From an uncultured Oscillospiraceae bacterium (GTDB lineage Bacteria; Bacillota; Clostridia; Oscillospirales; Oscillospiraceae), in NCBI GenBank assembly GCA_910584835.1, contig CAJUEG010000109.1:1-7197 (forward strand): a stretch of 7,197 nucleotides of DNA, given 5' to 3'. The translations under genes and the position numbers were made by a program. Numbering within the stretch: the first letter of the stretch is position 1; each line of letters begins with the position of its first letter. Of this stretch, positions 5,850 through 7,197 are shown piece after piece. The notes beneath the pieces were generated by a model. The model searched no databases, was not told where the DNA came from, and saw nothing but the letters and a program-made list of their open reading frames with translations.

Positions 5850-6080
5850 TCAGTCGACAATATCGACCGAAATCTTTTTGCCCTGGCGCTGGGCCACCGA
5901 GCGCATCAGCGCCCGGATCTCCTTGGCGATGCGGCCCTGGCGGCCGATCACCTTGCCCATGTCACTGGGGGCGACCCGGAGCTCCAGCACCGTCTCGGCG
6001 GGCGTCTCATATTCAGAGACGGACACCGCGTCGGGATCGTCCACCAGGCTGCGGGCGATATAATTGAGCAATTCCTTCAT
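5850..6080 (-). CDS. khpA: KH-domain RNA-binding protein KhpA (YlqC family)
   Basis: The protein has 76 residues with a single type II KH domain; the GxxG RNA-binding loop is GRQG at 46-49 within MGKVIGRQGRIAKEIRAL. In other Firmicutes, KhpA pairs with KhpB (Jag/EloR) and affects cell division, elongation and small-RNA binding; that partner is not in this window. I chose ATG at 6078-6080 because SD GGGAGG (6085-6090) is 4 bases upstream. A TTG at 6090-6092 would add MGGH but overlaps the SD. The stop is directly followed by a strong terminator, making this the last gene of the high-expression part of the operon. Its place after rpsP matches B. subtilis, but the ylqD gene found there before rimM is missing. 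Confidence 0.95.
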   Translation of the reverse strand: MKELLNYIARSLVDDPDAVSVSEYETPAETVLELRVAPSDMGKVIGRQGRIAKEIRALMRSVAQRQGKKISVDIVD

Positions 6081-6098
6081 GTGGCCTCCCAAATGTGA

Positions 6099-6335
6099 TT
6101 ACAGGCCGGCCTTTTTCAGCAGATCGCGCACCGTGTCGGTGGGCTGAGCGCCGGTCTTGATCCAGGCCTGGGCCCGCTCCACATCGATATTGACGGCGGC
6201 GGGGGTCTGACGGGGATCATAGGTACCCAGTTCCTCGATGAAGCGGCCGTCCCGGGGGTAGCGGGAGTCGGCGACCACAACGCGGTAGAAAGGGGCCTTC
6301 TTGGCGCCCATGCGGCGCAGTCTGATTTTAACCAT
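6099..6335 (-). CDS. rpsP: 30S ribosomal protein S16
   Basis: The protein has 78 residues, typical of bacterial bS16. It starts MVKIRLRRMGAKKAPFYRVV, then ADSRYPRDGRFIEELGTYDP, and ends with the VERAQAWIKTGAQPTDTV block. bS16 is an early-to-middle binder of the 5' domain of 16S rRNA. An excellent SD, GGAGGTGA (6343-6350), lies 7 bases before ATG. An in-frame upstream ATG at about 6362 would add nine residues not found in the family and covers the SD, so I reject it. khpA follows after 18 bases. Confidence 0.98.
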   Translation of the reverse strand: MVKIRLRRMGAKKAPFYRVVVADSRYPRDGRFIEELGTYDPRQTPAAVNIDVERAQAWIKTGAQPTDTVRDLLKKAGL

Positions 6336-6410
6336 TTTATATTCACCTCCAAAGTTATTCATTGGTTTATGGTAAATGTCCCGAATTGGGGCAGAACCAA
6401 CAGCTTTTCT

Positions 6411-6611
6411 TTAGTCCAGCATGAGCTTCTTCAAATCCTGGGCGCGGAATTCCACGTTCCCGCACACAAGGCACACATAGCAGTCTATACCGCACCGATG
6501 CTCGGATTCAAACGCGCCCTTACGCTTGCGCATCAGATAGGGCGGCGAACCGATCCCACCGGTACAAAACTGCGCGGTGGTCATGTTTGCCCCGCACTTG
6601 GCGCACTCCAT
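6411..6611 (-). CDS. Small zinc-ribbon protein between ffh and rpsP
   Basis: The protein has 66 residues from ATG 6609-6611, preceded by an AGAGGAAGT-type SD inside the end of ffh. A GTG at 6618-6620 would add MVL. Cys3/Cys6 (CAKCGAN) and Cys47/Cys50 (CLVCGNVEF) form a likely four-Cys zinc ribbon. Cys16, His38, Cys40 and Cys44 are additional possible ligands. The middle is basic (LMRKRKGAF). I do not know its function. Its location between the SRP GTPase and S16 genes, 16 bases after the ffh stop, suggests co-expression with translation genes, and the basic stretch is compatible with RNA or ribosome contact; both are inference. It is followed by 75 bases with no gene before rpsP. Confidence 0.8.
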   Translation of the reverse strand: MECAKCGANMTTAQFCTGGIGSPPYLMRKRKGAFESEHRCGIDCYVCLVCGNVEFRAQDLKKLMLD

Positions 6612-6627
6612 CAAAACCACTTCCTCT

Positions 6628-7197
6628 TCAGAACGGCATCCCCATGCCCTTGAACCGCCCGAACAGGCCCTTGGCCTTTTTGGGGTTGGAGAACTGGCGG
6701 GTGAACTGCTGAATCATGTCGAACTGCTTCAGCAGGCGGTTGACGTCCACCACCTGGGTGCCGGAGCCGGCGGCAATGCGCTTTTTACGGCTGGAATTGA
6801 GGATGGCGGGGTTTTCCCTCTCATAGGGGGTCATGGACTGGATGATGGCCTCAATGCGTTTGAGATTGCCCTCATCCACCGACAGGTCCAGCTTCTTGCC
6901 CCCCATGCCGGGGAGCATTCCCATGATATCCTCCATGGAACCCATGCTCTTGAGCTGGACCAGCTGGTCATAGAAGTCGGCCAGGGTGAACTTGTTTTTC
7001 CGCAGGCGCTCCATCTGTTCGGCGGCTTTTTTTGCGTCCAGGTTCTGTTCGGCCTTCTCAATGAGGGAGAGCACGTCGCCCATACCCAGGATGCGGCTGG
7101 CCATGCGGTCAGGGTGGAATACCTCCACCGCGTCCAGCTTTTCGCCGGTACCGGCAAACTTGATGGGCTTCCCGGTGACGGCCCGGATGGACAGCGC
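6628..7197 (-). CDS. ffh: Signal recognition particle protein Ffh, C-terminal part (5' end beyond window)
   Basis: The frame runs off the right edge; 189 C-terminal residues are present. The start covers the end of the GTPase (G) domain: AVTGKPIKFAGTGEKLDAVE, then FHPDRMASRILGMGDV. The rest is the methionine-rich M domain that binds 4.5S RNA and signal sequences: GMLPGMGGKKL, MTPYERENPAIL with NSSRKKRIAAGSG as the RNA-binding part, and a C-terminal GRFKGMGMPF. Ffh with 4.5S RNA delivers ribosomes making membrane proteins to FtsY and SecYEG. The stop is TGA at 6628-6630. It is the first gene seen of the ffh-rpsP-khpA cluster, a common Firmicutes arrangement. Confidence 0.97.
   Translation of the reverse strand, partial: ALSIRAVTGKPIKFAGTGEKLDAVEVFHPDRMASRILGMGDVLSLIEKAEQNLDAKKAAEQMERLRKNKFTLADFYDQLVQLKSMGSMEDIMGMLPGMGGKKLDLSVDEGNLKRIEAIIQSMTPYERENPAILNSSRKKRIAAGSGTQVVDVNRLLKQFDMIQQFTRQFSNPKKAKGLFGRFKGMGMPF

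Noticed and set aside
5858..5860. TTG as the start of rimM (183 residues)
   Set aside because: It has no SD, overlaps the khpA end, would translate through the terminator stem, and adds residues not found in RimM. I keep it only as an alternative.

Overview
The window looks like chromosomal DNA from a GC-rich member of the class Clostridia, probably an Oscillospiraceae-type gut anaerobe such as the Flavonifractor/Pseudoflavonifractor group. This is inferred from the Firmicutes gene order ffh - rpsP - khpA - rimM - trmD, strong AGGAGG-type Shine-Dalgarno (SD) sequences, and the protein sequences themselves. All host genes read on the minus strand, so they are listed here in transcription order, right to left.

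Right block (about 7197 to 4013), the SRP/ribosome-assembly operon: the 3' part of ffh (SRP GTPase, M domain), a 66-residue zinc-ribbon protein, rpsP (ribosomal protein S16), khpA (KH-domain RNA-binding protein), rimM (30S maturation factor) and trmD (tRNA m1G37 methyltransferase). Three things are odd. A strong intrinsic terminator sits between khpA and rimM. rimM has a good SD but no ATG/GTG/TTG behind it; an ATC stands where family members begin. The trmD reading frame continues without a stop into a complete GNAT acetyltransferase domain, giving a 429-residue fusion. The usual next gene, rplS, is not immediately downstream.

Middle block (about 3990 to 858): a near-consensus promoter with an extended -10 starts a second unit of degV (fatty-acid-binding FakB-like protein), a small class I SAM-dependent methyltransferase, rsmA/ksgA (16S rRNA dimethyladenosine transferase) and an Amidase_3-type peptidoglycan amidase with a C-terminal SH3 domain. 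A 10-bp perfect inverted repeat between rsmA and the amidase contains the amidase SD and could hide it. The amidase lacks the usual first zinc-binding histidine.

Left block (857 to 1): about 390 bases without a confident gene. It holds a doubtful short minus-strand ORF, a likely minus-strand terminator and an AT-rich stretch. Beyond it lies the C-terminal part of an IS30-family transposase on the plus strand, with a probable insertion-sequence end. The transposase looks damaged near the window edge.

I found no CRISPR array, defence island, tRNA/rRNA gene or clearly new multi-gene system. The most interesting material is how rimM-trmD is expressed (terminator plus missing start codon), the TrmD-GNAT fusion, and the hairpin over the amidase SD.
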